Below the pieces are notes generated by a model. That model ran no database searches. It saw only the letters and a program-made list of their open reading frames with translations, and was not told the origin of the DNA. DNA of 64,000 nucleotides from Lethocerus indicus (lineage: Eukaryota; Arthropoda; Insecta; Hemiptera; Belostomatidae). Shown piece after piece: positions 24,475 through 35,990 of the stretch (position 1 is its first letter; every line of letters starts with the position of its first letter). Location of the stretch: the NCBI GenBank assembly GCA_019843655.1, contig JACDQD010000007.1, positions 7,437,600-7,501,599 of the forward strand, given 5' to 3'. Both the position numbers and the translations under genes were made by a program.

Positions 24475-27400
24475 CCTTGATGGGGAGGAGGGATTGATCG
24501 AACATGCAACTTCCTCGCTCAAACAAACTCTGGCAGATAATTTAACGAACTTTATTTTAAGATGATTTCATCGAATCGTAGACGGAGAATGTGAAAATTA
24601 ATGGCCAGCATTTTTCCCATCAATACTCCTTCACACATGCCCCGGTAGTGAAGGAGAGGGACTTTCTACAACTGAGGCGGTAGATGAAAGACAGAAAGAG
24701 TGAGGATGATGAGTGGGGAGGGCGTCAGTTTGTAAATCAGAAGCGTTGATAGTAGCGCGATTGACGATTAGCCGCGGACCTGGCTAATAGGAGAGCGGCC
24801 CCTAATTGATGTTGGGCCAACACCAACACTAACAAGGGTGGCCCCAAACCCCACTCTAACTCGCCAGTCAAAATACCCCCATTCGCTCCGCCTCTCAAAA
24901 CGCCCGTCGGGGCTTTTTAACCCCGCCGGCTCGTTCACAAAACCCCCTCAATTTGTAAATCCTCAAAATCGGTAAGAACCATTTATATTCCTATCTTCGC
25001 CAAACTTTAACCCTCAATTAAACAGGCATTGGCGCCCCATTTCACAAAAATTTCCAATTTCCTTTCTCCCCCATATCCCATACATGCTCCTAATTATCGC
25101 ATTTCTGTAATTTTAAATAATTTACGTTTATTAAAATCTTTCGATATTACCTAAAAAGTAGCTGGATATAATGGGACTGAATGGGAATTCCGAAGTCGCC
25201 GTAGAGGATTGGGGTCCGGCTTAGCGGTTAGACCGACAGGCATTAAGCAGCCTAACGGGTATCATATAGTATGCACCAGGTAATAGTGATCGGTAATTTT
25301 GTACCAGCAAATTAATTTAGCAAACTTAAATACTAAATTTACCTTATAAAATGTCCTCTTCAATAAGACGGAGAGGCATTAATAATATTCCTTTCAACAA
25401 TTACGTATTAAAAGTTCTCTCTATTAAGTTTAACAGGAAATAGTAATTCAAATTTTGATGGGTTTTTCCAGGAATGACTATAATTAGTTCTTCAGAACTA
25501 ATGAGTCCGGGGCGACCAACCGTGACAATACTTTTTTATGCTTAGGTAACTCGAGACGAATAATAGAGGGTTCAATCGAGACCGCGAAAGCGTTTTTCTT
25601 CTTCGGAGAGGCCGGTCCATTAAAACGCCGGCTAACCGGTTTCAAATTCGGGCAATTAGCCTAATGAATGACCGGGGCGTCACCTTATCTCCCGGAGGGT
25701 GCGAGGGAGAATGTTTTTCTACGGTCGTTCCGGCCAATCGGTCCCGGTAACGAATACCGGGGGGCGGGGTCGGAGGGGGATAATTGGTGGCCTCCCATAT
25801 TGGTGCCGGGATATGACGTTTTTGTTCGGTAATGTCCGAGCCTATATCCTCCTCCTTCAGGGGACCGTCGAAAGACGAGGCAATAAATCCAAACCCCGGG
25901 CCTAGGGTGGGGTGGGGAGGGCGCAAAAACTTGGTCCCGCCCGATACATCAAGTCCCGCATCAGTTTTTCTCCGCCGACTGAGTGATGCCCGGGGTCTCT
26001 ATCTTGCCGGAGTAACATTTTTTGTTCTACTAATTTCCGTGGGTTTCCTGAAAACTCCGGCGCCGGTGGCTAATGAGTCGCGGGCCCCGCGATGAGCGGT
26101 AAAATACGAGGGGCAAAAAATAATTGTCACCGTCGGGGAGGGGGGGGCACCCACAATTAACCGGACGAGTCGGGTTGTCGCCCGTCCCGAAAATAATAAC
26201 TTATCCCAATCGTCGATGACCCCCACCCGCCGACCTTGTTCAAATTCTCGATTCTGAGAACCGGCTCGCATTAATATTCCATCAGCCTTAGCCCGGGGAT
26301 ACACGTCCGATGACAATCCTCCCATAAAGAATGGACCATTTTTTGCAGAGGGTATAAGTGGACGCGCATTATTTCAAAATTAATATTCGTCCTCGGTTTA
26401 AACTTATAAAGCAGAATTGTTTCTGACGTACACAGATCTTAATGTATTACCGCGTCGAACTGTGACGGTGGTACAAATATTAAGAAATATTAGGATCTTT
26501 TACCAATCCAGTCGTCTTTTTGGGTAGTCGATCGGAACCCACTCGGAAACCGTAGATTGTAAGAAACAAAAAATTGTTGTAAATTACTTGATTATTACTG
26601 TTATTAATTTTAGTAGAAATTTGCATATATAAAATAGAATAATCTACCGTGAATGTTAGGAACAGAAATCACGAATTTCTTTACATTCTCAGATCGTACA
26701 AAAGGACAGTCGAAAGAGGATGGCAGTCGCTTCCCTTGGACAAGCTGTTGGTCTAGAGGAGGGTAGTGAGGCGGCCAATATAAGAGTCGTGACGGTGGTG
26801 TGAAGTGCATACTTCTACTTTCCTCGGGCCCGACGAATCGATTGGTCCTAGTCTCCCTCCGGCTCTCGGCTTCAGGGATTCAAGGCACAGACCTTATTCG
26901 GCTAAAATTTTCCCTCAACCCGCCCCACGACTACGGCAACCGGAGTGGAATAGATACAGCCGGTGCGTCTCCAATCCGGCCCGATGTTTCTTTGCCCATT
27001 CCTGGCAGAACGAAAAGGGCTAACGTGTATGAATACACAAGCCCGGGGGGGACATCGGTTCGGTACGTCCGGATCCGGTACTAAAATCTACGGAAAAACA
27101 GATGCATAAAACTCTCCGACAGAGGTAAACATCGGGGGATTTTATAGATTCGGCCGTTTCCTCGGTACACGCTCCGCCGAGACACAAAATTGCATTTGAG
27201 TAAACTGCAGCCATAGCGACGTACGGCATTAATCCATCCAACTGTGATGCCGTTCAACCAACCATGCGAGAATAAAATGTTTTCAATGTTCCATTTAAAT
27301 ATAGCTCCATTGAGTTCGAATAAAATTAAAATACAATACTGATGTTTATCTGGTGTCGGTTTTTCCGTGATTCCATTAAGGATTTATAAAAAATAAAAGC

Positions 27401-28835
27401 AGTCAAACTTCCCCTTATCCTTTTTCCCTGTCGAGAATAATGTTTTGAATTACCTTCTATCGGCGGAACATTTGCCATATTGGCAACATGAGAGGGATGG
27501 ATATGTATGACGGGAAATAAAATCGAGAAGGCCGTAGTACCCGTTCTGGAAACATTTCGCGTGAACAAGTTCGAATAATGGGGCGGAGAGCGCCCAGCGT
27601 CTGGATGCTAATTTAACGCTGAATAAGAAGACGGTGTTCGGGAAGTGTTTACCGCATGAATATTCAATTTGGCACTGATACAGATAACCGGGCGGAACAA
27701 TATCCGGCGGGTATTCCGCAGTCCGGTGATGGCCGGGGAGGGAATAAGGGAATATCTACCGGACACGGCCTATGAATGAAACACGCGCCCGCAGACCGTG
27801 AAACAATCTCAGGGTCGAGATCTTATAAATCCCAAGGAACTTTTAAACAAAGCATAATTAGATCCTGGTGATATATCGGGAACGGTTTCCGCGATGAGCT
27901 CTTTCGCGGCCATTCTGCCTTTTGTCGCAATAAAACAGTAATTTTGGACAATAACTAAGACCACAACAGAGGGAATTATTGTTTCCACCCTTGTTAAAAC
28001 ATACCATGACATGTTTGCAAATATATTTTTAAGTTTAAAATCATTTAAACGGTCATTAATACAAATTGGTCAACCGAGTTGAAGAAACTAAACCCGCAAT
28101 ACAACAGAAAACCAAGGGAAATGAAATATAATGCTCTACAGTATAAAGAAGATTCCAAGATATCAGTATGCAGGAAAAAAGCGTTTGATTTTTAGGAATA
28201 AACAAGAGTTTGACTCGGCTCATTCTTATTCAAATTTGTCAATATGTAATACATTTTTAAACTTCCCATTGTTTACAATAAAACGGACTGACCGACTCCA
28301 GTGTTAGAGAGTACTTACGCCTTATAAGTGTGTGCCTCCTCGTTTAGAAATGAAATAAGTAATATTCGAACGCATTGCAGTGCCGCATAGAACAATTTGT
28401 ATATATCGTCGCGTGGGTGTAGAGTGGGCTTGGGTCAGGTTGGTTTTGTCGGCGGTCGAGAGGTAGCGCGAGGCCGGCCAACAGGGCCGGGCTCGCTGTA
28501 CGAATGGAGATTAAGCGGAAGGCCGCCTGAAACTGACAGATAGGAAGCATTCGAAATCCTGGGCTCCGGCTCCGGCCCCGGGGCCATCTTTGTGTATACC
28601 AACTGAACCGCAAAACACGGCTAGTTTATTCGACCAAACCCTCCCGCCTCCCCTGAACAGAGCTTTGAATATTTGCCGCCAATCGCCCCGTACACGTTCC
28701 GATAGCCGGCCACCATTCTTTGTCTAATTGAATTTAACATCATGTTGTCGTTTAATTCATTAAAATAATCTGTTAATTGTTTACACGAAATCGATATTTC
28801 AATTCAAAGTAATAAGGCAATCTACTTCTAGTGTT
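24475..28835. other. Gene-free interval with CpG-rich patches
   Basis: GC-rich, CpG-containing patches lie at about 24780-24960 and 25640-26320. ATTAGTTCT and its complement, separated by 2 nt, form a near-perfect palindrome at 25483-25502. A plus-strand frame at 25832-26095 contains a hydrophobic run (about 18 residues around 26020-26070) that could look like a membrane segment. It follows a pyrimidine-rich CAG at 25860, but no family is recognised. GGCTTAGCGGTTAGACC at about 25218 is faintly tRNA-like. Confidence 0.5.
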
Positions 28836-28871
28836 GATGATTCGAATTTTATATTCGTAAAATTCATCATC
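28836..28871. repeat. Hairpin with 14-bp stem and 2-nt bulge
   Basis: GATGAT-TC-GAATTTTA (28836-28851) pairs with TAAAATTCATCATC (28858-28871) around a 6-nt loop. The stem is shorter than a usual microRNA precursor and pairing does not extend outward. Confidence 0.6.
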
Positions 28872-31162
28872 GTTTTAATAATAAGTATCGGAGTTGTAAA
28901 AAACACTGCGTAGAAACGGGCTGCATTTAATGAATTCCAGGACACACGAATCTCAAATTTCAATAGCTCGGAACCCAATTTCAGAGAGCATTACCAGTCG
29001 TTATGATGATCGCTGGCATCACATAGAGAAGTCGATGGGGGCACAGATAATAGGATTAATTTTATTATATCGGGACGGGGGCCGGCGTCTTAACAGGGCC
29101 GGGGCGAGATGACTAATGTAGGCAGGGCGGGCAGAGCACGTGCCCAACGACGGGGATTACGCGGGCCACGGCGTCAACCCTTCCTTCATCCCTTCTGCCT
29201 CTGTTTATCTAACCACCGGGTACTTTACCCCTCCCCCTCCCCCATCCCCTCCTCGTCACCTATTAGAGGGTCCGACCAAAACCCTTTGTTTGCAACACGA
29301 GAATATCCGAATCTCACAGGAGGGGATGAACAATGTCCGGTGCAAAACTAATTAATGAATAACTCGGTAATTACCGCGGCGTGATCTTTCTCGACCGAGG
29401 ATAACACCCTAATTATCACAGTTCTTGCCTACTGAAGATAATGAATAAGGGGGATATGTAATATCGCTATCCTTTTGTTCTTCGGCTATCACTCCATGAA
29501 TTAGTACCATCTAGTACTAGCGGCGGGTCTGTAGCGTCATTACACTGTTATTCTAGTTTAGACTATATTAAAATTTTATATGGTTCCATTAATTTTTCCG
29601 TTATAAAAAGGATATAACTAAGAGTCGGTTCGGTAGAAATTCTTCGAATTGCCGATATAATTTAAAAGTTAGACAATAAATATGCGATGTTGACAAAAGA
29701 TCCCATCCCGGGGGAGAAGATTCCATAACTAAACGGTAAATCGGCTTTTAATATCTCAAAATTCATCTTCCGAGAGGAATAATGCCGAGGGGGGGCCCGA
29801 TTGAAACGGTGGTCCCATTTCCGACTCCTCCGCTCGGTGAACGCAGGGCTATATACTGCTATATACTCTCCAATATCTCGCCCTAATAAAGTGTACTTGA
29901 AGCGGGCGGAAAAAGTTCTCGTTTGTTTTCTTTTTATTTATTATTTATCTCTCGCCCCCGAGGCCAATATTAGCTCCGAACGTTATAAAACTAAACGAGA
30001 GTCGTTGATTATATCAACCTACAATGGATAGGGCGAAAAGGGAAGTTATCTCAAAGTCTTATTTAACTAAGGCAAAACGCATAAATAGATTTTTAGGACC
30101 TCATTGTCCATTAACCTACATTCCTTTGATTTATAATTATAGAGTTTCAATTTAATTCCGCCGGACGGGTTAGTAGTATCGCGGTGTCAAACATCCGACC
30201 GTACTGCCGACCTTCATTCATAGCGTACCCGGGAGGCGTCCATCGTAGAATTTCATAGCTTTCCCGAACCGTGTTCTACCGGTAAGAAAGGAAATTCAAT
30301 CCGGAAATAAATTTTAAATTGGCCCCAATTGTTGCCACGGTATTTCGCAGTCTCATCGATTGAAGGGGAGGCCGGCGGGGGAGCACAAACAGGGCCGGGG
30401 CCTGATCCGATCAGCTGGCCCTCTCTTGGACGGCCTACGTGATCCCAATGAGAACGCCGCCGCTCGCCCGGTCGCCCTTATCAATATAAAACGAACTAAC
30501 GGACTGGACCCCGGGGTGAGGGGGAGTAATCAGGTAGGCAGTCCCGCGGCCACCCCAATACGGCATGGACGGACCGGCCGAGGGATTTACGGCTTCGTAC
30601 GGGTACCGAACAGGGAGGGAACACCGCTAATGCAATGGGGGAAAGAGACTCGTTACTGCATTAGCACGCTCTACCGTCCACCTCTCTCTGCACGCTGCTA
30701 ATAAGTAATTCTCGTACTTGATAAGTGGAAAAGCCGAAATTCTGCGATATTTCACCGGCGACAACACAAATCGATGTTCCAACGACGGCCTTTCCATAAA
30801 TCTGCGACAACTATTGCAGAGTTAGACCGGGATCTTAAAAAGAATAAACTATACTGCCCGTCGGAGGATATTGAAAGTCGAAATTAACATTTTCTCTCAC
30901 TCGAAAGGATCACCGCCGGGTCAGAAGATAAGGGATTTAATAACTGGGCAAATCAATAACTTTGTGCTAATACAATCCAGGCGAGCGGAGTGAGCTCGGC
31001 TTAATAGCGAGGCCCCTTGCGCGGTCTACATCAAAGCGGAGGCGGCTTATGAAGCCCCGGTCCCGGCGGCCCCTACCCCCGACTTAATGCCCTAACGGTC
31101 AGCTATTAACCCGCTACACAGAGTACCGACGAAGAAACTAATTAAAATACTATGTTTACTCC
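28872..31162. other. Gene-free interval with GC-rich core at 30.36-30.65 kb
   Basis: A 113-codon frame at 30360-30701 lies entirely in a CpG-rich patch and shows no recognisable domain. Two 10-bp tandem copies of GCTATATACT are at 29848-29867. Another GC patch is at about 30980-31080. The rest is AT-rich and stop-rich. Confidence 0.5.
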
Positions 31163-31243
31163 GGAGGTAGAGAGGAAGAGGGAGCGGAGGAGGTGAAGGA
31201 GGAGAGGCAGGATGGGAAACGATGGAAGAGACCGAAAAAGGGA
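31163..31243. repeat. Homopurine-biased tract
   Basis: About 80 bp of nearly unbroken A/G with only a few pyrimidines, non-periodic. Such tracts can adopt triplex structures. Confidence 0.75.
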
Positions 31244-31388
31244 CTGTGTTTACAATTGATATGCAAATAAGATGTTAACGTGGCCGAAACCGTCCTCGCC
31301 TTTGTGACAAGAGAAATAATTTGAAGAGGGAGCGCGGTTTTTTGCTTCTCCTACTCTTTTTTTCCTTTTATTTTTTATTATTTTTTAG
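31244..31388. other. Octamer motif and long pyrimidine tract
   Basis: A perfect POU-type octamer, ATGCAAAT, is at 31261-31268. From about 31338 to 31388 a long T/C tract ends in TAG and would make a strong acceptor on the plus strand. Confidence 0.5.
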
Positions 31389-31583
31389 GGAAACCCCCAC
31401 GCTTTAATGACAACGAGTATAACTCTCGGGCTCCGACCACAATATGAGCGGGCAAGACAAAAAGAACCGCGGGCAGAAATATGGCTTCCGTTTGACCGGG
31501 TTGGGCGGGGGCGGCGGGTTTGCGGGGGTGGCAAAAATATGTTCGAAGAGAGGCCCGGGAGTATGGGGCGCTCGCTCAGTTAG
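31389..31583 (+). other. Candidate exon after very strong acceptor (unproven)
   Basis: The frame beginning at the first base after the acceptor TAG (31387-31388) is open for 64 codons, ending at TAG 31581-31583. The residues are basic and Gly/Arg-rich in the middle because of GC-rich runs. No family is recognised. A second plus-strand frame (31444-31686) is also open over the same GC-rich bases, so openness is weak evidence. No good internal donor is seen. Confidence 0.13.
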
Positions 31584-34235
31584 CCCTTACTTCTGGGGCA
31601 AAAACCGGGCCGGTAATTCGGGCGAGTCGGTCGAAATTCGTCGCCGCGCGAAAATCTCCAGTCTAGTGCACTCCCAGTTTTTATGAGGCGCATATGTAAT
31701 CAACGTGGGGGACTTCAGCGGCGCGGAAAAAATGTTTTTCACATTTGAACTCTTCACAGTTTAAGAAATACAATAACTCGGGGGGGTGCTTCAGTGAAAT
31801 AAACCTCTCTCATTGTTCTCCGTTGAAATATTGCGACTGCTCGTAATTATTAGGGAGAATTTATAAAGGTACATATACGCTGTAATCTGCTGTTATTCCG
31901 GTGTTTGTCGGATCACCGAAACGTCGAGTTAGCACCCTTTATCGAGATGTTTATTAAATTTTTCAAAGCGGCAAGATAAAAAAATACAGAAGGGTATTAA
32001 CAAAAATAAAGACTACCTGACTGAGTTAACACGGGCAAATCGAGAAAAATACCGTAATCAACCCTACCCGATCGTCGAGTCCAATATATTCCGAATGACG
32101 CCTGTGAATGTAATAAGAAAAATTGAATTCCGGGGCGAAACAATGGCAAAAATGAAATACAGAAAAAGATTAGAGTTTGTCAGCACGTGATCCGGGGGGG
32201 ATATTAGGGGTCGGCAGGGGAGGGAAGTGGGCCGTTAGGACTAGGAATGTGGTGGTTAACCGAGCGGAAGGTGCCGCGGTCGACGGAAGGTGCCAATCCC
32301 ATCTAAATATGCAAACTGGGCCCGGTCCCCAGTTCAACCCTATAATTGAACGGGATGTCGCCGAATTGGCCCCTCATCCCCAACCAGTTCCACACTATAT
32401 GAGACCCGCATTTATGAAGTGTCTGCCCCTGCCCGTCCCTATTTGCCGTCTCCAGTAAATAGAGTTCGCTATATCTCTATCTCGAGGGAAGAGATAATCG
32501 GGAGGCAAGTCGATGGAGATTACATAATTAATCGTATCCTAAAAATTCGAGCGGTTTATTCATCATTTACTAGATATTTGAGTAATCTCCTTTTCGGTAT
32601 ATAGTTTTACAAGGATAGTTCTGACCAGTCAGAGCCACACTGAAACTCTTTCGCCCGGATTTCAATTAAACCGGTGTTTCCGCTCTGCGAGCGAGTACCG
32701 AGAAATTCCAGAAACCCGTTGAACTATATTCCGAACCAATGAACATAAATGACTTGAGCCGGAGTCCAGACCCTTTTCCTAGTGAAGTTTATAGATTTAT
32801 ATCAACTCGGAGTAAAAGCGATCCCCCTCCTGGTTAATTCCTCTTAAATTGTGTCGAGTCAAGCCGGCAAGATTTCAGACCGGTTAAAGTTTGATGCAAA
32901 TGCATTTTGGAGGTTTGAATATTCTCGGTTGTGCCCCATCAGCGCTTTCTCCGCACTGCTCTGGGGCTAACCCGTTTAACCCTCCGGATCATCGCTAACA
33001 GGATTTACCCAGCAGTACAACGTTTGTCCTCGTCGTTGTTCTCCCAATTTTCAGCAATTTTCTCTGAATATACTCTTACTATCCCAATTTTCACCTAGTT
33101 CACCTTTGCGCTAATCTCTTCATTCAGTAACAATATTATCTGTTGTATATTAGTTAAATTTAATAGGTAAAAGCGTCGTAATATTAAAAATATAATACGA
33201 ACTCCGGTATTAACAACCCTGTGGAATTATTGCATTTAGGAGAAATATTTAAAAGCCGAACTTTACTAGAGGTGGTTGGCTTTAATAGAGCCTTGTTTAA
33301 CGCCGACATTTACTTCGTTAAAATAATTAGAGTTTCCTTGAGCTTATTGAAGCGAAAATTTCAGTATAATGTAATTTCATAACTTCAGATTATATATTTC
33401 GGAATTTAATATCGTTTGAAAATGTTGCTTTATAATCATAAAGAAGAATGTAAATGCTATCAATATAATTTTTTCTGTTAACATAGTCTTCTTTAAAAAT
33501 CGGCCGCCTTCATGAGTCATACGTGTCAATGATATCCATAGACTTATTGAGTGACTTAATGGGATTTGCATGTCAGCAATGCAGCTCGAAAGCAATAATG
33601 ATTATACTAACATTAACTTGTCGATGCATATATGCGCTTCTCAAAGAGCGAGGTCGGGGTCTTCCATCGGTTGTCAACATAAATTTACACCTTGCCCGGT
33701 CCTAAGATACACGGCATTAAGTTATAAGGGGAAGCCCCACCCCCAAAGGGACCCCCTCCTCCCGCTACCACCCCGATTGGTAGGAACCGAGCGAGGATTT
33801 CTGTTTAAATAATAAACAACCCCCTCCTCCTCAGCCCAGCTTCTCACTTAAGGGGCCTCGCGTATCATCGCCCGCCCATCACCGTCATTATCATGATCCC
33901 GGCACAGCCGCCCCTCGAGACGCCGGATAGATCTAACCAACTTTGAAGAGAGAGAGAGAGCTAGTGCGATCCCTCAGCTTCGTTAATAGTTAATAGGGTC
34001 CTCCTCCTTGAACCACCCGCACCCCCCTGTGGCAACCTATGTATGGGTTTTAATAGGGCCACTAAACCAATCCCGGCCCCATCTCCCGCCGTCAATTTTA
34101 TTCTTCCTTTCACTTTCACTCGATGCAACGTACCTCCAAAAGGGGGGCCTCATCAGCAATATACACAGTGCGGACCGCTGGGGAATAAAACGAAAATCGA
34201 AACGGCACTATAGAAAGAATATATTCCGTAAAAGA
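31584..34235. other. Gene-free interval
   Basis: AT-rich with GC patches at about 32190-32440 and 33720-33920. A second octamer-containing palindrome, ATGCAAATGCAT, lies at 32894-32905. A (GA)8 run is at 33945-33960. No supported gene. Confidence 0.5.
33945..33960. repeat. (AG)8 tract
   Basis: A pure AG run of 16 bp. Confidence 0.9.
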
Positions 34236-34306
34236 GTGAGTCGCTTTAAATTCGTTGATTGTAACATTTGAACGTCTGAAACATCCCCGAATTTCCATTA
34301 TTTCAG
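34236..34306 (+). other. Candidate 71-nt mini-intron (unproven)
   Basis: GTGAGT follows AAAGA at 34236, and TTTCCATTATTTCAG ends at 34306. The 71-nt length is typical of short insect introns. The frame open from about 34008 enters the donor in phase 0 and, if joined to 34307, continues 24 more codons before TAG. The upstream frame has no ATG start and no recognised domain. No clear consensus branch point is visible. Confidence 0.13.
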
Positions 34307-34822
34307 TATAATTATTCAAAACGGCAACTCCACTGTGAATCATCCCTTTGGTTACAAAGATTATTTCCTCATATACCTTAGGTAAATTACTGGACAATTG
34401 GATACATTAAACACACATTTATATCTTAATGCCATCTAAAAACGCTCGTTTATAATTTTGGGTCGATCCCCGGGGAAGGATACCCGGAGGAAGATTGAAG
34501 AAGGGACGAAATATGGACCACTTAGCCGATGAACATATGGTGCCGCTCCCCTCCACTCGAGATGGTGATCGCACCTACGGTCGGCACCGATTTCCACTTT
34601 ATAGAGACGTCAAGGAGACGGGACAGTATCGATTACGGGTCTGGACCGGAAACTATAATTTAAAACATCGTTTCCTCCAAGGTTTTTTAATAGGAAACTT
34701 CAAATGATATTGTGACCGCGAAAACATGACTGTTGTTATTGGGCCGTGCAAAAGATACATTAAGTTACTCACGCGTGTTTATTGGCTCCACGGAACACTC
34801 GATAAAAATACTTCTGCGTCCG
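34307..34822. other. Gene-free interval
   Basis: A 70-codon plus-strand frame at 34495-34707 is unrecognised. No other signal is seen. Confidence 0.5.
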
Positions 34823-34860
34823 CTTACCTGAAACAAAACAAACCGCAGTTTAGCAACGGT
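34823..34860 (-). other. Recursive-splice-like site (acceptor abutting donor)
   Basis: On the minus strand, GCTAAAC (branch-like) is followed by GGTTTGTTTTGTTTCAG and then, without a gap, GTAAGC. The junction lies between 34828 and 34827. The core TTTTGTTTCAG|GTAAG is identical to the site at 8929. If real, both sites would lie in a single long minus-strand intron or in consecutive ones. Confidence 0.3.
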
Positions 34861-35888
34861 CCGTGGCAAACGTCGTTTTTATAGCGGGCCAGGATCCTTA
34901 TCGCCCGAATAAATCGGGACTCGAGTTTCGGCGGAGGTTGAAATTCTTAAGAAACTTTTTTTTCTCGCGCCGCGCCAACCTCCTGCGGGAATAATGAAGA
35001 AGTCGACAGGGCGGCCAAAGGAAAAGGCCTGGACGAATATGACCCCACCCCGAAAAACCACTTCACGGAACACCGCTCCCCCAAAATAAACACAAGTCTT
35101 GTATACAAATCTTTAAAACGAAAAAAAAACGGAAGGAAGGGAGGGAGCGGACCGATTTTTAAAGCCAACCACTTTTAGAGCTAACGCCGCAACCGCAGGA
35201 CCAGCCGCCGCCACAGCCCTCCCAGTATCGGCCATTCATCAACGTCCGTACAGATTTTAGAGTTGGAATTAATTGTCGACTTTAAATGGGGTGGGGCCGC
35301 CCTTGCGGCTACCCGCCTACTAATGCACTCCCATCTTTGAGATAAATCACACCGGCAGCGCCTAGCCTCATTGAAAGCCCGGGAGCCACAATCGCTGTCT
35401 CTATCTACCAAATCTAATACAATAATTATTCAATTAAAATCATAATCATGAAAATTTACGGCGTCATATCGACAGGCGGACCTAAATGGAAAGATTTTAA
35501 AAGTAGATTTTTATCAATTCCAAACGTATAATGCGGTATGAAATAATTGGGAATTGTTGTTTTAATACACTGAATATTATACTACTATCAGTAACGCAGA
35601 TATTGGCTGGGAAGAACTTTTCCTATAATAGCATTAATGACATACAAAAAACTTACACATCTCGAATTCGTTAAGAATAATGATATCTACACAGATACAA
35701 AATAATGAAATACAATAACGCAGAAACGTAATTTTAAATCTAAGTATCATTCCCTGCGGAAATTTTCAATGGCGTTATGAACAACGCATCACTTAAGGTA
35801 TAAAATAAGTTTTCGAGGTAAAAGCGAATGTAAAAAAAAATTTACTTATATTTCAGTTAAATTAATCCAACTGCTCTACATTTTTCAG
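34861..35888. other. Gene-free interval
   Basis: A GC-richer block at 34880-35400 has overlapping open frames on the minus strand in different phases, none recognised. From 35410 the sequence is AT-rich. Confidence 0.5.
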
Positions 35889-35990
35889 AATAAACGCCGG
35901 CGTGAATTAAACTTTCCTTCTAATTTTTTTATGGAAAATATGGACTATGGATATAGCGCTATCCCCCGTATAGCTCTAACAGGGAGTTGA
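35889..35990 (+). other. Candidate terminal exon after acceptor (unproven)
   Basis: CTGCTCTACATTTTTCAG ends at 35888, and the immediately following frame is open for 33 codons to TGA at 35988-35990. It includes an ATG at 35931 (MENMDYGY...). This openness in AT-rich DNA is slightly unusual, but the piece is short, unrecognised and may be chance. Confidence 0.12.

Noticed and set aside
25215..25262. A tRNA-like start, GGCTTAGCGGTTAGACC
   Set aside because: There is no B-box at the right spacing and no cloverleaf can be drawn.
25832..26095. An 87-codon frame with a hydrophobic, membrane-like run after an acceptor-like CAG
   Set aside because: It lies in a CpG-rich patch with another frame open over the same bases. 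A hydrophobic run alone is not enough to call a gene.
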